From the NCBI GenBank assembly GCA_023475165.1, contig JAMCWA010000061.1, positions 1 to 56,838 of the forward strand: DNA of 56,838 bases. The letters run 5' to 3'. The position numbers and the translations under genes were made by a program. This stretch comes from Bacillota bacterium (GTDB lineage: Bacteria; Bacillota; Sulfobacillia; JAMCWA01). Under the pieces are notes generated by a model, which worked only from the letters and a program-made list of their open reading frames with translations, was not told the DNA's origin and made no database searches. Below, piece after piece: positions 26,183 through 35,097 of this stretch (within the stretch, counting starts at the first letter, position 1; every line of letters starts with the position of its first letter).

Positions 26183-26202
26183 GCAGGACCACGGTGTCCT
26201 GC
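26183..26202 (-). terminator. Rho-independent terminator after malic enzyme
   Basis: GCAGGAC (26183-26189), loop CACGGT and GTCCTGC (26196-26202) form a perfect stem, followed on the minus strand by TCTTTTCTTG. It separates the malic enzyme transcript from sucCD; nothing else was found in 25941-26309. Confidence 0.8.
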
Positions 26203-26309
26203 CCGGTACAAGGGTAGTTTCCAACAAGACTGTCGCGGCAACCCGAACGACATTTTTGACCTTCTTATACCAGTGGAGCGCCCCTGATCCCTAAATGGGC
26301 TGACGAGGT

Positions 26310-27548
26310 TCAAGGCCTGTTGATCTTCTCCACCGTCTCGGCCGTCCGGCGAGCCACCTCAGCGGGATCCACGGTCCGGCGAGCCACACCGCTCTCCATC
26401 GCGGCCTTGGCCACAGCTGCCGCCACCGCCGGGGCCACTCGGCGATCGAAAGGTTTGGGGATGATGTTCTCGACGCCCCGTTCCCCATCAAGGATGAGGT
26501 CGGCAATGGCCTGAGCGGCCGCCCGTTTCATAGCCTCATTTATGTCCCTGGCCCTCACGTCCAAAGCCCCCCGCAAGATTCCGGGAAAAGCCAAGACGTT
26601 ATTGACCTGATTGGGGAAATCGGAGCGTCCCGTGCCTACCACCTTGGCTCCGGCCTGCAGGGCCAGGTCGGGCATGATCTCGGGCACCGGGTTGGCCATG
26701 GCCAGGACGATGGCATCTTTGGCCATCCTGCTCACCATCTCCCGGCTGACGGCTCCCGCCACCGAGACACCTACGAAAACGTCCGCTCCCACCAGGGCGT
26801 CAGCCAGAGTGCCTTTGACTTGACGAGGGTTGGTCCTGCCAGCAATGTCGTCCTTATACTTGTTCATGCCTCCCTGGCGGCCCTTGTAAATGGGGCCCTT
26901 TGTATCACAAAGAATCAGATCCTTAGCTCCGGCATCAAGGAGGAGCTTGGTGATGGACATGCCCGCCGCCCCGGCACCATTGATGACTATCTTGCAGTCA
27001 GCCAAATCCTTACCCACAACCTTGAAGGCGTTGAAGAGGGCAGCCGTCACCACTACCGCCGTCCCGTGCTGGTCATCGTGGAAGATGGGTATGCTGGTCT
27101 CTTTTTTCAGGCGCTCTTCGATTTCGAAACAACGCGGAGCCGAAATGTCCTCCAAATTAATGCCGCCGAAGGTTGGTTCCAGGAGTTTAACCAGCTTGAC
27201 AATCTCCTCCACCTCCTTGGTGGCAACACAGACGGGGAAGGCGTCCACCCCCCCAAAATTCTTAAAGAGGAGGGACTTACCTTCCATGACCGGCATAGCT
27301 GCTTCCGGACCGATATCCCCCAGCCCCAAGACGGCCGTGCCGTCGGACACGACGGCCACCAGATTGCCTTTGGCCGTATACTCGTAGACGGTTTCCTTGT
27401 TGGCGTGAATCTCCTTGCAGGCCTCGGCTACCCCGGGGGTATAGGCCAAGCTCAGGTCATTCTTGTCTCGCAGGGGAACCTTGCTGACTACCTCAATCTT
27501 ACCCTGGTTATCCCGGTGAAGGTTAAGGGCGTCATCTCGCAATGCCAT
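26310..27548 (-). CDS. NAD(P)-dependent malic enzyme
   Basis: This enzyme (412 aa) oxidatively decarboxylates malate to pyruvate. The N-terminal domain has LAYTPGVAEACKEI and GDIGPEAAMPVMEGK; the catalytic Lys and divalent-metal residues lie around INLEDISAPRCFEIE and FHDDQHGTA. The Rossmann domain has INGAGAAGMSITKLLL, then IVLAMANPVPEI. This is the short bacterial form (~400 aa) without the phosphotransacetylase domain. ATG at 27548 has AAAAGGAGG upstream. It follows fumarase beta by 85 bases, forming a fumarate-to-malate-to-pyruvate path. Confidence 0.93.
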   Translation of the reverse strand: MALRDDALNLHRDNQGKIEVVSKVPLRDKNDLSLAYTPGVAEACKEIHANKETVYEYTAKGNLVAVVSDGTAVLGLGDIGPEAAMPVMEGKSLLFKNFGGVDAFPVCVATKEVEEIVKLVKLLEPTFGGINLEDISAPRCFEIEERLKKETSIPIFHDDQHGTAVVVTAALFNAFKVVGKDLADCKIVINGAGAAGMSITKLLLDAGAKDLILCDTKGPIYKGRQGGMNKYKDDIAGRTNPRQVKGTLADALVGADVFVGVSVAGAVSREMVSRMAKDAIVLAMANPVPEIMPDLALQAGAKVVGTGRSDFPNQVNNVLAFPGILRGALDVRARDINEAMKRAAAQAIADLILDGERGVENIIPKPFDRRVAPAVAAAVAKAAMESGVARRTVDPAEVARRTAETVEKINRP

Positions 27549-27632
27549 CTCATGTCCTCCTTTTGGCGTTTCCAGGTTAGCCATACTCTGATATGCTCTC
27601 CAGAAACTGGGCCCAGGCACCCGTGGCGGCCC

Positions 27633-28184
27633 TCAGCCCACCTTTTGATACTTCTTCCTTCCCTCGGCGTAGAGGTCATTCCCTTCGGCATCGATGGCCA
27701 CGATCACCGGGAAATCCTCTACTTCCAAGCGATGGATGGCCTCCGTTCCCAAGTCCGGGTAAGCCACTACCTCGGCCTTTTTTATCCTTTCGGCCAGGAG
27801 GGCCCCCGCTCCACCCACAGCGACAAAATAGACAGCCCCATACTTCTTCATGGCCTCCACCACACCCTGATCCCGCAGCCCCTTACCGATCATCCCCTTT
27901 AGCCCATATTTCAGCGTGGCTGGGGTGTAAGGGTCCATACGCCCGCTGGTAGTTGGGCCTGCGGAACCGATGACCTCGCCTGGTTTGGCCGGGCAAGGCC
28001 CAACATAGTAAATGATCTCTCCCCGCAGGTTCACCGGCAACTCCTCACCGCGCTGCAAAGCCTCAAAGATCCGTTTGTGGGCGGCATCGCGTCCGGTGAA
28101 AATGGTACCGGTGATGAGGACCTTATCGCCCATCTTCAGTTTCCGCGCGTCCTCCTCCCGCAGCGGGGTGTTGATTCTGAGCAT
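27633..28184 (-). CDS. fumB: Class I fumarate hydratase, beta subunit (C-terminal domain)
   Basis: This is the 183-residue C-terminal part of the iron-sulfur (class I) fumarase, encoded separately as in many anaerobes and archaea. The family segment VGPCPAKPGEVIGSAGPTTSGRMD is present, and LLRITGTIFTGRDAAHKRI is near its N-terminus. It combines with the alpha subunit carrying the 4Fe-4S cluster to hydrate fumarate to malate. A tartrate dehydratase subunit has the same fold; the neighbouring malic enzyme favours fumarase. ATG at 28184 has GGGGGG upstream. Repeat R9 separates it from the alpha gene. Confidence 0.88.
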   Translation of the reverse strand: MLRINTPLREEDARKLKMGDKVLITGTIFTGRDAAHKRIFEALQRGEELPVNLRGEIIYYVGPCPAKPGEVIGSAGPTTSGRMDPYTPATLKYGLKGMIGKGLRDQGVVEAMKKYGAVYFVAVGGAGALLAERIKKAEVVAYPDLGTEAIHRLEVEDFPVIVAIDAEGNDLYAEGRKKYQKVG

Positions 28185-28204
28185 GCTGTCACCCCCCTAT
28201 AAGA

Positions 28205-28335
28205 CCCCTGAGAAAGTCCGTCTAAGCCGCCGCTCGGGCGTTGCCGCCCTCGCTTTCGGTCACCTACGCCGACCACATGGCGGTAGAGCTTCCGCCCTCC
28301 GTCCGGCACCGCCAAGGCGGCCTGGCCATCTCCTA
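28205..28335. repeat. Repeat R9 (module C with B-like end)
   Basis: CGCCCTCGCTTTCGGTCACC (28246 onward) matches module C. It ends CAAGGCGGCCTGGCCATCTCCTA, resembling the end of module B, at the stop codon of the fumarase alpha gene. It therefore splits the two fumarase subunit genes. Confidence 0.65.
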
Positions 28336-29181
28336 CAGGCGCTTCTCCGCATGCCTGGCCACATGACACTGGATATTTACCGCCACCGGCAAGCAGGCAA
28401 TATGGGTAGTATAGGTTTCAATGTGGACAGCCAGGGCTGTCACACTGCCCCCCAACCCCTGAGGGCCAATGCCTAGCTTATTTATAGCCTCCAGGGTCTC
28501 CTCCTCCAGCCGGGCCACATGTTCCAGCGGGCTCCTCTGACCTACCGGCCGCAAGAGGGCCTTCTTGGCGATCAGGGCCGCTTGCTCCATGGTACCCCCG
28601 ATCCCGACGCCCACGATGATGGGCGGACAAGGGTTGCCACCGGCCTTATCCACGGTATCGATGATGAACTTCTTCACGCCTTCTGCCCCAACGGCGGGAG
28701 TCAACATCTTCAGGGCGCTCATGTTTTCGCTCCCGGCCCCCTTCGGAGCCAGGATTATTCTGAGGTCGTCCCCCGGAACGATCTCGGTATGAAGAACCGC
28801 CGGGGTGTTATCGCCGGTATTCTTACGCAGGAGGGGATCCCCTACTACCGATTTCCGCAGGTAACCGTGGGCGTAACCCCGCCTGATCCCTTCGTTGACC
28901 GCCTCCGTCAAACTCCCACCAACGATCCGGACCTCCTGCCCCACCTCCAGGAAAACCACCGCAACTCCGGTGTCCTGGCAAATGGCGGTTCGTTTGGTTC
29001 GCGCCAAGCTGGCATTTTCCTGGAGCAGTTGGAAGATCTCCCGACCCAGATCTGATTCTTCTTTCCTGGCCGCCTCAGCGATAGAAGCAACGACGTCTTC
29101 CGGGAGATCATAATTGGATCTAATAGATAGTTCCTCAATGGCCTGACTGATTTGGGAAACGTGAATTTCCTTCAATATCAT
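28333..29181 (-). CDS. fumA: Class I fumarate hydratase, alpha subunit (N-terminal domain)
   Basis: The alpha subunit (~282 aa) carries the cysteines for the catalytic 4Fe-4S cluster: AICQDTGVAVVFLEVG near residue 62, the region GGNPCPPIIVGVGIGG, and a later Cys in AVNIQCHVARHAEKRL. It acts with the beta subunit encoded just downstream. ATG at 29181 is very close to GGAGGG; TTG two codons later has better spacing and may be the real start. The preceding 185 bases hold no gene. The order is FMN-dehydrogenase, fumA, fumB, malic enzyme, all minus strand. Confidence 0.9.
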   Translation of the reverse strand: MILKEIHVSQISQAIEELSIRSNYDLPEDVVASIAEAARKEESDLGREIFQLLQENASLARTKRTAICQDTGVAVVFLEVGQEVRIVGGSLTEAVNEGIRRGYAHGYLRKSVVGDPLLRKNTGDNTPAVLHTEIVPGDDLRIILAPKGAGSENMSALKMLTPAVGAEGVKKFIIDTVDKAGGNPCPPIIVGVGIGGTMEQAALIAKKALLRPVGQRSPLEHVARLEEETLEAINKLGIGPQGLGGSVTALAVHIETYTTHIACLPVAVNIQCHVARHAEKRL

Positions 29182-29365
29182 CCCTCCTCTCCCCCCTTCG
29201 ATTCTCGTTGCCGTGGGGGAAAAACCCTCTTCACATCCCTAGCCCTCGGGAAGACCGCTCTGGTCAACTCCTTGGACCTCTGTTCCTTTCTTCTACAATC
29301 GCTGGCGATTTCCTGCTGCTTGTGAAAAGATTCCGTTCCGTGGCACGATTTATGATAGCGCTGAG

Positions 29366-30397
29366 TCAAAACACCGGACTTTCCCGGTAGAGGATCTCCC
29401 GACTCACCTGGGAAACCGAAGTCGTACCCGTCAAAATCAGGGCGGCCTCCAGCTCTCCTCGCAGCCGCTCCAGTTCCAACCGGACCCCTTCGGCCCCACC
29501 GCCGAAAGCGGCTATGGCCAGAGGGCGACCCACCAGGACGGCCCTTGCCCCCAGGGCCAGCGCCTTTAAAACATCACTTCCGGACCGGATTCCACCATCC
29601 AAAAGAACGGTTATCCTCTCCCCCACCGCGTCGGCAATCCGGGGCAACACCTCAGCCGTACCCGGGGTATGGTCCAGGGCGCGGCCGCCGTGGTTGGAAA
29701 CCACCAGAGCCGTTGCCCCAGCCTCAGCCACAGCCAGGGCGTCCTCCGGGGTCATGATTCCCTTGATGATCACGGGCAGGGAGGTACTGGCGACGATCTC
29801 GGCAATCTCCTTACCCGTCTTGGGTCCCACTTTCTTTCCGGCTCTGGTCATATTGATGAGCCCGGCGGCATCGATATCAATTCCCACCGCCATCGCTCCG
29901 CTCTGTTCGGCCAGCCTGATTCTTTCTTTAATCCTGGCCTGTTCCAAGGGTTTGATGATGGGTATCCCGATTCCGTCGGCCGCCCTGACCGCGGCCAACC
30001 CGGTTTCAAAGAGGGCGGGATCGGGTCCATCTCCCGTCATCCCGGCGGTGCCCGCCGCCTTCGCCCCCAGGAGCAAAGCCTGGCTCAGTTCCTCCTCCGT
30101 CACAAGACCGCGGAAGTTCAATTTCGCCCCCGCCACCGCTGCTCCCAAGACGGGCAACGTAAACTGGTGACCAAAGAGGGAAAGCCCCATTTGGGGCTTC
30201 TCCACCTGGTGAATGACCCTCAGGTTCAGCCGGTGGCGAGCCAGGGCCTGGACATTATTTTGAAAGGAGGCCCCGGTCCCGACGCCCCCGATTCCAGGTA
30301 CCCACCCCGCGCAGGCCACGCCATCACAGATCCGGCAAACCCGGCAGATGTCCCGCAGCCTCTCTTTAGCCTTTTGGCGAACTTCCATCAGAGCCAA
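29366..30397 (-). CDS. FMN-dependent alpha-hydroxy-acid dehydrogenase
   Basis: This soluble TIM-barrel flavoprotein (343 aa) of the lactate oxidase/glycolate oxidase family has the active-site His in VVSNHGGRALDHTPGT, the FMN phosphate segment LLDGGIRSGSDVLKALALGARAVLVGR, and the catalytic Lys in LPVIIKGI. The N-terminus carries a cysteine cluster, CRVCRICDGVACAG, seen in clostridial members and possibly a metal or disulfide site. The substrate could be lactate or another 2-hydroxy acid; malate metabolism next door is suggestive. The start may be TTG at 30397 or ATG three codons later. It precedes fumA by 184 bases. Confidence 0.85.
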   Translation of the reverse strand: MALMEVRQKAKERLRDICRVCRICDGVACAGWVPGIGGVGTGASFQNNVQALARHRLNLRVIHQVEKPQMGLSLFGHQFTLPVLGAAVAGAKLNFRGLVTEEELSQALLLGAKAAGTAGMTGDGPDPALFETGLAAVRAADGIGIPIIKPLEQARIKERIRLAEQSGAMAVGIDIDAAGLINMTRAGKKVGPKTGKEIAEIVASTSLPVIIKGIMTPEDALAVAEAGATALVVSNHGGRALDHTPGTAEVLPRIADAVGERITVLLDGGIRSGSDVLKALALGARAVLVGRPLAIAAFGGGAEGVRLELERLRGELEAALILTGTTSVSQVSREILYRESPVF

Positions 30398-30522
30398 TTC
30401 CCTTTCTCTCCTTTAACCGCGCGAGTTCTCCCAAAAGATTTCGCCACCTCTTCCCCAACTCCTGCTTTCAACGCTAACTCTGACCCTGTCGTAGGGACAG
30501 CAGCGGCAGGAGCAAAAGCATT

Positions 30523-30984
30523 TCAGCGCAAAAGACACCTGGCCCCAACGGCCAAGAGCACTAGTCCCAGGAACTGCCACCAGGAGAAGGGGATTTTCTC
30601 TACCCCGAAGAGCCCCAGGTGGTCGATGAGCACCGCCGTCAGCACCTGTCCGACGATGATGGCCGTGGTGGCGTTAGCTACCCCCAACCGGGGGATGCTG
30701 GTGACAACCCCGTAGATTATACCCACGCTCAAGATGCCACCCAAAAAAGTGTACCAGGGGGCCTGCTGGAAATTGGCCAGGTGGCCATCGCCCACCCGCA
30801 TCACAAAAAGCAGCAGAGAAACCAACATCAGGCCCACCAGGTGGACGACCCAGGTGGCCTCCCAGAGTCCAATGTACTTACCCAAGACCGAATTCATGGA
30901 TCCCTGTACGGCCATGGTCAGACCCGACAGGGCGGCAACAATCAGGGGAAAAAGATTCCCCACGATAAACTTGGTGAAGGACAT
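30523..30984 (-). CDS. YdcZ/DUF606 family small membrane transporter
   Basis: This 153-residue membrane protein with about five transmembrane helices resembles DUF606/YdcZ members of the drug/metabolite transporter superfamily (LTMAVQGSMNSVLGKYIGLWEATWVVHLVGL is the recognisable N-terminal part). Such half-size proteins usually work as dimers; the substrate is unknown. ATG at 30984 (MSFTKFIVG) fits the family's usual start, with GGAGGAG upstream. A start at 31023 is in frame and possible. It follows the fucose-isomerase-like gene by 138 or 177 bases. Confidence 0.75.
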   Translation of the reverse strand: MSFTKFIVGNLFPLIVAALSGLTMAVQGSMNSVLGKYIGLWEATWVVHLVGLMLVSLLLFVMRVGDGHLANFQQAPWYTFLGGILSVGIIYGVVTSIPRLGVANATTAIIVGQVLTAVLIDHLGLFGVEKIPFSWWQFLGLVLLAVGARCLLR

Positions 30985-31161
30985 CGCGGCAATCTCCTCC
31001 AGTTCCGATTGAAACTCTATCATCAGGAGATTGCCCCGCCGGCCGGAAAAAAATCCAAGCCGCGGATACGGCCAAGGCTGGCCAGCGCCTCAAACTATGG
31101 TTGACCGTGACCGCGGACCCAATCGGCCAGCAAAAGATACTAGAGCACCGACTCAGCAGCA

Positions 31162-32412
31162 TCAGACAACGGGCATCAATCCGGCCAAATTCCCATAGGT
31201 GAAAAACGCCTCCTTCCAGTGCCCGTAGACCATGACGTGGTGATTTCCCAGGGGTCGCTTCAGGAAATAGTCAACGCCATGGGGTAGTTCAATCCTGACC
31301 TGGGTTCGGCAGAGGTTAACGGCCCGGCCTGTCTCCCGCAATTCCCCGTCGGCGGCATAAAAATGCTCCAGGGTGGCACCACCGATCCGGGCCAGAGTAA
31401 CTGGCCCCGGTTTCAATTCTCCCTGGATCCCCACTCCGATCCCGGACTCAAAGTGGGAGCGGACCACGTAGGAGGTCAAGAGCCTCCTGGCAACGGTACA
31501 ATGAGCCAACCAAATGGTCTTGTCCTCGGGATTAACCCGGGCGGGATTGGCCATGAAAGGCGTCTCGTCGCTGAGGTAGGACAAGAGCATCATCGTCAGG
31601 GCAGCCGGCAGGTCCCCCTCACACCCAGCGATGACTCCCTCGTCGATGAGCCGGGAGAGGGCCAGACAACCGGTGGTTTTGGCCTGCAACACCAGATCAA
31701 AGCAACGAATGCTCAGGGCATCCAGGTGGTAGGTGTCCACCACCTGCCGCAGGGCCAGATAAACCGCCGCCGCCCTTTCCAAGTCCTGTGGTGCTGGTTC
31801 CAAAACACCGCTGGCCTGAGCCAGAAACTCCTCCGTCAAGTCCTTGACCGCCGCCGGCTCGGCCGCCTCCAGACGACGCAAGACCTCGTCCATAGCAATG
31901 GTGACTACCTCCGGTCCCCAAACCCTGGTGACCAGCTCGGGTTGGGGTGAACTGGCCACCAGCCAGTCAGAGGGCCGTCCTATGAGCCCCAATCTGGCTC
32001 CGTGCATCCGCCGGTAAGTGCTAATGACCCGTAGGGCAATATCCAGCTGCTTCAGGCTGGCTGTCTCATCGTCAGTCAGGTAGATGACCTGACCGTGACG
32101 TCCCAGTTGCGTCAGCCGTGCCATGATTTCCAGGGCCGCCGGCAAGGAATTCATGTCCGGATGGGCCAGGAGAAGTACTGGGTCCGGTCGTCCTGGCAGG
32201 GTCTCGAGCACCAGCTCCTCCGATCCGCCGGTGACCACAAAAAAGATAGCCTCCTCCTCCGGGCGCAGCTCCTCTCGCTCCTTTTGCCGGAAGGAGAAGA
32301 ACGGTAGGGAATTTACTCGGTCCAGATACCGGGAGAGCGTTTCCTCCACGGCTTTGGCATCGTGTAACACCGAATAGACCGGAACAAAGGCTACTGTTTT
32401 CTCAGGCACCAT
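31162..32412 (-). CDS. L-fucose/arabinose isomerase-fold protein
   Basis: This 416-residue protein resembles the L-fucose isomerase superfamily: an N-terminal Rossmann-like part (VAFVPVYSVLHDAK; HGARLGLIG) and a C-terminal catalytic-type domain with GVIAGCEGDLPAALTMMLLSYL and the closing HHVMVYGHW. Sugar isomerases in this family bind Mn2+ through Glu/Asp/His; the E in CEGD and HH near the end are candidates. No sugar kinase, aldolase or sugar transporter is nearby, so the physiological substrate is unknown. GGAGG precedes the ATG at 32412 and a promoter lies 155 bases upstream. Confidence 0.75.
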   Translation of the reverse strand: MVPEKTVAFVPVYSVLHDAKAVEETLSRYLDRVNSLPFFSFRQKEREELRPEEEAIFFVVTGGSEELVLETLPGRPDPVLLLAHPDMNSLPAALEIMARLTQLGRHGQVIYLTDDETASLKQLDIALRVISTYRRMHGARLGLIGRPSDWLVASSPQPELVTRVWGPEVVTIAMDEVLRRLEAAEPAAVKDLTEEFLAQASGVLEPAPQDLERAAAVYLALRQVVDTYHLDALSIRCFDLVLQAKTTGCLALSRLIDEGVIAGCEGDLPAALTMMLLSYLSDETPFMANPARVNPEDKTIWLAHCTVARRLLTSYVVRSHFESGIGVGIQGELKPGPVTLARIGGATLEHFYAADGELRETGRAVNLCRTQVRIELPHGVDYFLKRPLGNHHVMVYGHWKEAFFTYGNLAGLMPVV

Positions 32413-32566
32413 TCATCATCCTCCTGGATCGCGCCAGGGCCACTTTCGTCTGTCACGGGGCTTTCCGGCCCGGATCAATGGCCTTGGCAGCCGTCCCTGT
32501 TCGCGATAATGTTGGGGGCTGGTCAAGTCCGCCCACGGCCTGTCCAAGACCTCCGTCGACAAGCTA

Positions 32567-32595
32567 ATTATAATCCTAGAATTTCCTGCCGCCAA
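32567..32595 (-). promoter_or_regulatory. Promoter of the isomerase-like gene
   Basis: On the minus strand TTGGCG (32595-32590), a 17-base spacer and a perfect TATAAT (32572-32567). The predicted leader is about 150 bases. The rest of 32413-32712 holds only a hairpin with 8-base stem (32611-32631) behind dctA. Confidence 0.65.
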
Positions 32596-32610
32596 GACCA
32601 AACATAATGA

Positions 32611-32631
32611 ACCCGGGGAAATCCCCCGGGT
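32611..32631 (-). terminator. Hairpin after the dicarboxylate symporter gene
   Basis: ACCCGGGG (32611-32618) pairs with CCCCGGGT (32624-32631). On the minus strand it is followed by TCATTATGTTT, a poor U-tract, so it is a weak terminator candidate. Confidence 0.45.
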
Positions 32632-32712
32632 CAGATCTGGTGCCAGTCTTTCTGGTGCGTCAAAGGCCGCCTTGGATATCTCCTGGCCCTAAAGGTGCCG
32701 CTCCTTCTGCCA

Positions 32713-33960
32713 TCAATCGGCGCTGGCGGCGTTGGTCAGCCCAGCGGCGGTTTTCAATTCCCCTTCTAGGGCAGCGACGGCTACGGTGCAGGCCATATCC
32801 CCGGTAACATTGATGGTGGTGCGGAACATATCCAGGATCCGGTCAATTCCGGCAATGAGGCCAATCCCCTCAATTGGTAAACCTACCGAGGCCAAGACCA
32901 TGGAAAGCATGATCAACCCGGCCCCAGGCACACCGGCCGCTCCGATGGAAGCCACGGTGGCCGTCAGGATAATCATCAAATACTGCGGCAGACCGAGGGA
33001 AACGCCGAAGATCTGGGCGACAAAAATGGCGGAAATCCCCTGGTAGATGGCCGTCCCGTCCATGTTGATGGTTGCCCCCAAAGGAAGGGTGAAACTGCCA
33101 ATGTAACCCGGAACGCCCAGGTTCTTTTCGCTGCAATCCATGGTCACCGGCAGGGTGGCGGCACTGCTGCAGGTGCTGAAAGCCACCGACATGGCGGGGG
33201 CAGCTCCCTGGAAGAACTTTAGCGGGTTCATGTGGCCCCAGATCCGGACGATGCTGGCGTAGACAATGATAGCGTGTAGGACAACGGCCAAGACTACGGC
33301 GATGATGACCTTGGCCAGAGGAAGAAGGATACCCAGCCCATACTGGGTGACCACCTTAGCAATGAGGGCAAAGACCCCATAAGGGGCCACAGCCATGATC
33401 ATGCCGATCATGCGCAGCAGGACGTCGTTGAAGCTTTCGAAAACCGCCGCTACCGGTCTGGCCTTATCCCCTATGGCGGTCATGGCCGATCCGGTCAGAA
33501 GGGCGAAAACGATGATCTGCAGCATATCGGCTTTGACCAGGGCCTCAAAGGGATTAGTTGGAATCATGTTCAAGAAAACGCTGGCCACGGAGGGAATGGG
33601 CGGAGCCTTGAAGCTGGTGCCGGTTGGAAGCTGTAGACCAAGCCCGGGGTTGAAGATCCCGGCGATGATGAGGCCGAGAACTACGGCCAGCGCGGTAGTA
33701 GCCAGGTAAAAGCCTAGAATCTGCCCCCCCAGGCGTCCCACCTTTCGGATATCGCCCAGACTGGCTGTGCCCACCACCAGCGAGGTCAGGACCAGGGGAG
33801 CCACCAATAGTTTGATCAGGCGGATAAAAGCATCCCCTACCGGACCCAGAATCCAGTCGTTGAGGGTCTTGACGGCGGAGGCAGGTAAACCAGTCAGGAC
33901 GATCCCGGCAACAACGCCCAAAACCAGACCGAGAAGAATACGATTGGTGAGGCTTTTCAT
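32713..33960 (-). CDS. Dicarboxylate/amino acid:cation symporter (DAACS family)
   Basis: This 415-residue GltP/DctA-type secondary transporter imports glutamate, aspartate or C4-dicarboxylates with H+ or Na+. The first re-entrant hairpin has the signature CSSAATLPVTMDC, TM7 shows LPLGATINMDGTA, and the second hairpin has GVPGAGLIMLSMVL. ATG at 33960 is preceded by AAAGGAGG. An extended -10-like TGCTATAGT lies about 30 bases upstream (33990-33998). Given fumarase and malic enzyme upstream in the window, C4-dicarboxylate uptake is plausible but not shown. Confidence 0.9.
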   Translation of the reverse strand: MKSLTNRILLGLVLGVVAGIVLTGLPASAVKTLNDWILGPVGDAFIRLIKLLVAPLVLTSLVVGTASLGDIRKVGRLGGQILGFYLATTALAVVLGLIIAGIFNPGLGLQLPTGTSFKAPPIPSVASVFLNMIPTNPFEALVKADMLQIIVFALLTGSAMTAIGDKARPVAAVFESFNDVLLRMIGMIMAVAPYGVFALIAKVVTQYGLGILLPLAKVIIAVVLAVVLHAIIVYASIVRIWGHMNPLKFFQGAAPAMSVAFSTCSSAATLPVTMDCSEKNLGVPGYIGSFTLPLGATINMDGTAIYQGISAIFVAQIFGVSLGLPQYLMIILTATVASIGAAGVPGAGLIMLSMVLASVGLPIEGIGLIAGIDRILDMFRTTINVTGDMACTVAVAALEGELKTAAGLTNAASAD

Positions 33961-34066
33961 AACTGCATCCTCCTTTCAGATATTTGGCACTATAGCATCC
34001 TATTTCGACGCAGCTTGGAGGATCTCCTGCCGGTGTAGCCGAAATAGTGCGGCCGGGGAACAGCAA

Positions 34067-34089
34067 CGCCCACCAGTTGGCGGTGGGCG
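34067..34089 (-). terminator. Hairpin downstream of metF
   Basis: CGCCCACC (34067-34074) and GGTGGGCG (34082-34089) form a perfect 8-base stem with a 7-base loop, about 30 bases after the metF stop. No U-tract follows, so it may be an intrinsic terminator of the non-U type or a 3' stabiliser for the end of the Wood-Ljungdahl operon. Confidence 0.5.
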
Positions 34090-34119
34090 CAGGACATCTT
34101 CCTTCAATCAGCCTCCGAC

Positions 34120-35082
34120 TTACCCCTTCGCTGGCGCTTCTTTGGCGGGAGTTGTTTGTTCCTCCTCAAAGCGCGGCCGCGGCAAAAGGCCGGCCTGCTC
34201 CACCAGTTGCGGGATTACCTGCTCCCACATCACTGGCATGATGTGCACACCGTGGACTCCTTTAATCTCCCGCAGTTGCTGGATCAGCTCCACAGCAATC
34301 TTGACCCCTTCTTCCTGGGGCTTGGCCGCTTTACTCATCCGTTCGATCAACTCATCGGGCACACTCATCCCGGCGACTTCGCTCTTCATATACTGGAGGG
34401 CTTTGACCGAGCGTACCGGGATGATCCCGGCCAGGATAAAGGTCTTTTCAGGCAGGCCCAGATCCCGCACCATCTCCATCCAGCGTTTGAACCTGGGGAC
34501 ATCGAAAACGCCCTGGGTCTGAATGAAATCGGCTCCAGCCTTAACCTTCTTAGCCAGGCGTAGAACCCGGAACTCGAAGGGGTCGGCAAAGGGGTTGGCG
34601 GCCGCCCCGATGAACAAGCGCGGCTCCACTTTCATCTCTTCCCCGTTTTGAAACTTCTTTTCGTCCCGCATGTTCTTCAATATCTGTAACAGTTGCAGGG
34701 AGTCAATATCATAAACGTTCTTGGACTGGGGATGGTTGCCGAATTTCTGATGATCGCCCGATATGGCCAGGATATTCTTGATCCCCAGGGCATAGGCCCC
34801 TAAGACATCACTTTGAATGGCGATGCGGTTACGGTCGCGACAGGTCATCTGCATCACCGGCTCCACGCCGGCATCCAGGAGCAGGTGGGCTGAGGCGATG
34901 CTGGACAGGCGCACGATCGCCGTCTGGTTATCAGTCAGGTTAACCGAATCGACATAGCCTCGAAAATACTCGGCCTTCTTTTTGATCGACTTCCCATCGG
35001 CACTCTGCGGCGGCCCCATTTCCCCACAGACGGCAAACTGACCGCTGGTCAAGACTTTTTCCAAGTTGCTACCAGACTTCAC
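34120..35082 (-). CDS. metF: Methylenetetrahydrofolate reductase (MetF, acetogen type)
   Basis: MetF (320 aa) is a TIM-barrel flavoprotein that reduces 5,10-methylene-THF to 5-methyl-THF. Recognisable parts are VCGEMGPPQSADG near the start, VNLTDNQTAIVRLSSI, LAISGDHQKFG, IGAAANPFADP and KVKAGADFIQTQGVFD. In Moorella-type acetogens it works with MetV and the HdrABC-MvhD proteins encoded just upstream here. GTG at 35082 is preceded by GGAGGGGG. The C-terminal tail (RFEEEQTTPAKEAPAKG) is extended and probably flexible. It is the last gene of the acs-hdr-met cluster. Confidence 0.93.
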   Translation of the reverse strand: MKSGSNLEKVLTSGQFAVCGEMGPPQSADGKSIKKKAEYFRGYVDSVNLTDNQTAIVRLSSIASAHLLLDAGVEPVMQMTCRDRNRIAIQSDVLGAYALGIKNILAISGDHQKFGNHPQSKNVYDIDSLQLLQILKNMRDEKKFQNGEEMKVEPRLFIGAAANPFADPFEFRVLRLAKKVKAGADFIQTQGVFDVPRFKRWMEMVRDLGLPEKTFILAGIIPVRSVKALQYMKSEVAGMSVPDELIERMSKAAKPQEEGVKIAVELIQQLREIKGVHGVHIMPVMWEQVIPQLVEQAGLLPRPRFEEEQTTPAKEAPAKG

Positions 35083-35097
35083 TCTCTTACCCCCTCC

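Noticed and set aside
32416..32601. A 61-codon frame upstream of the isomerase-like gene
   Set aside because: It contains the predicted promoter (32567-32595) of that gene, so it is more likely an untranslated leader.
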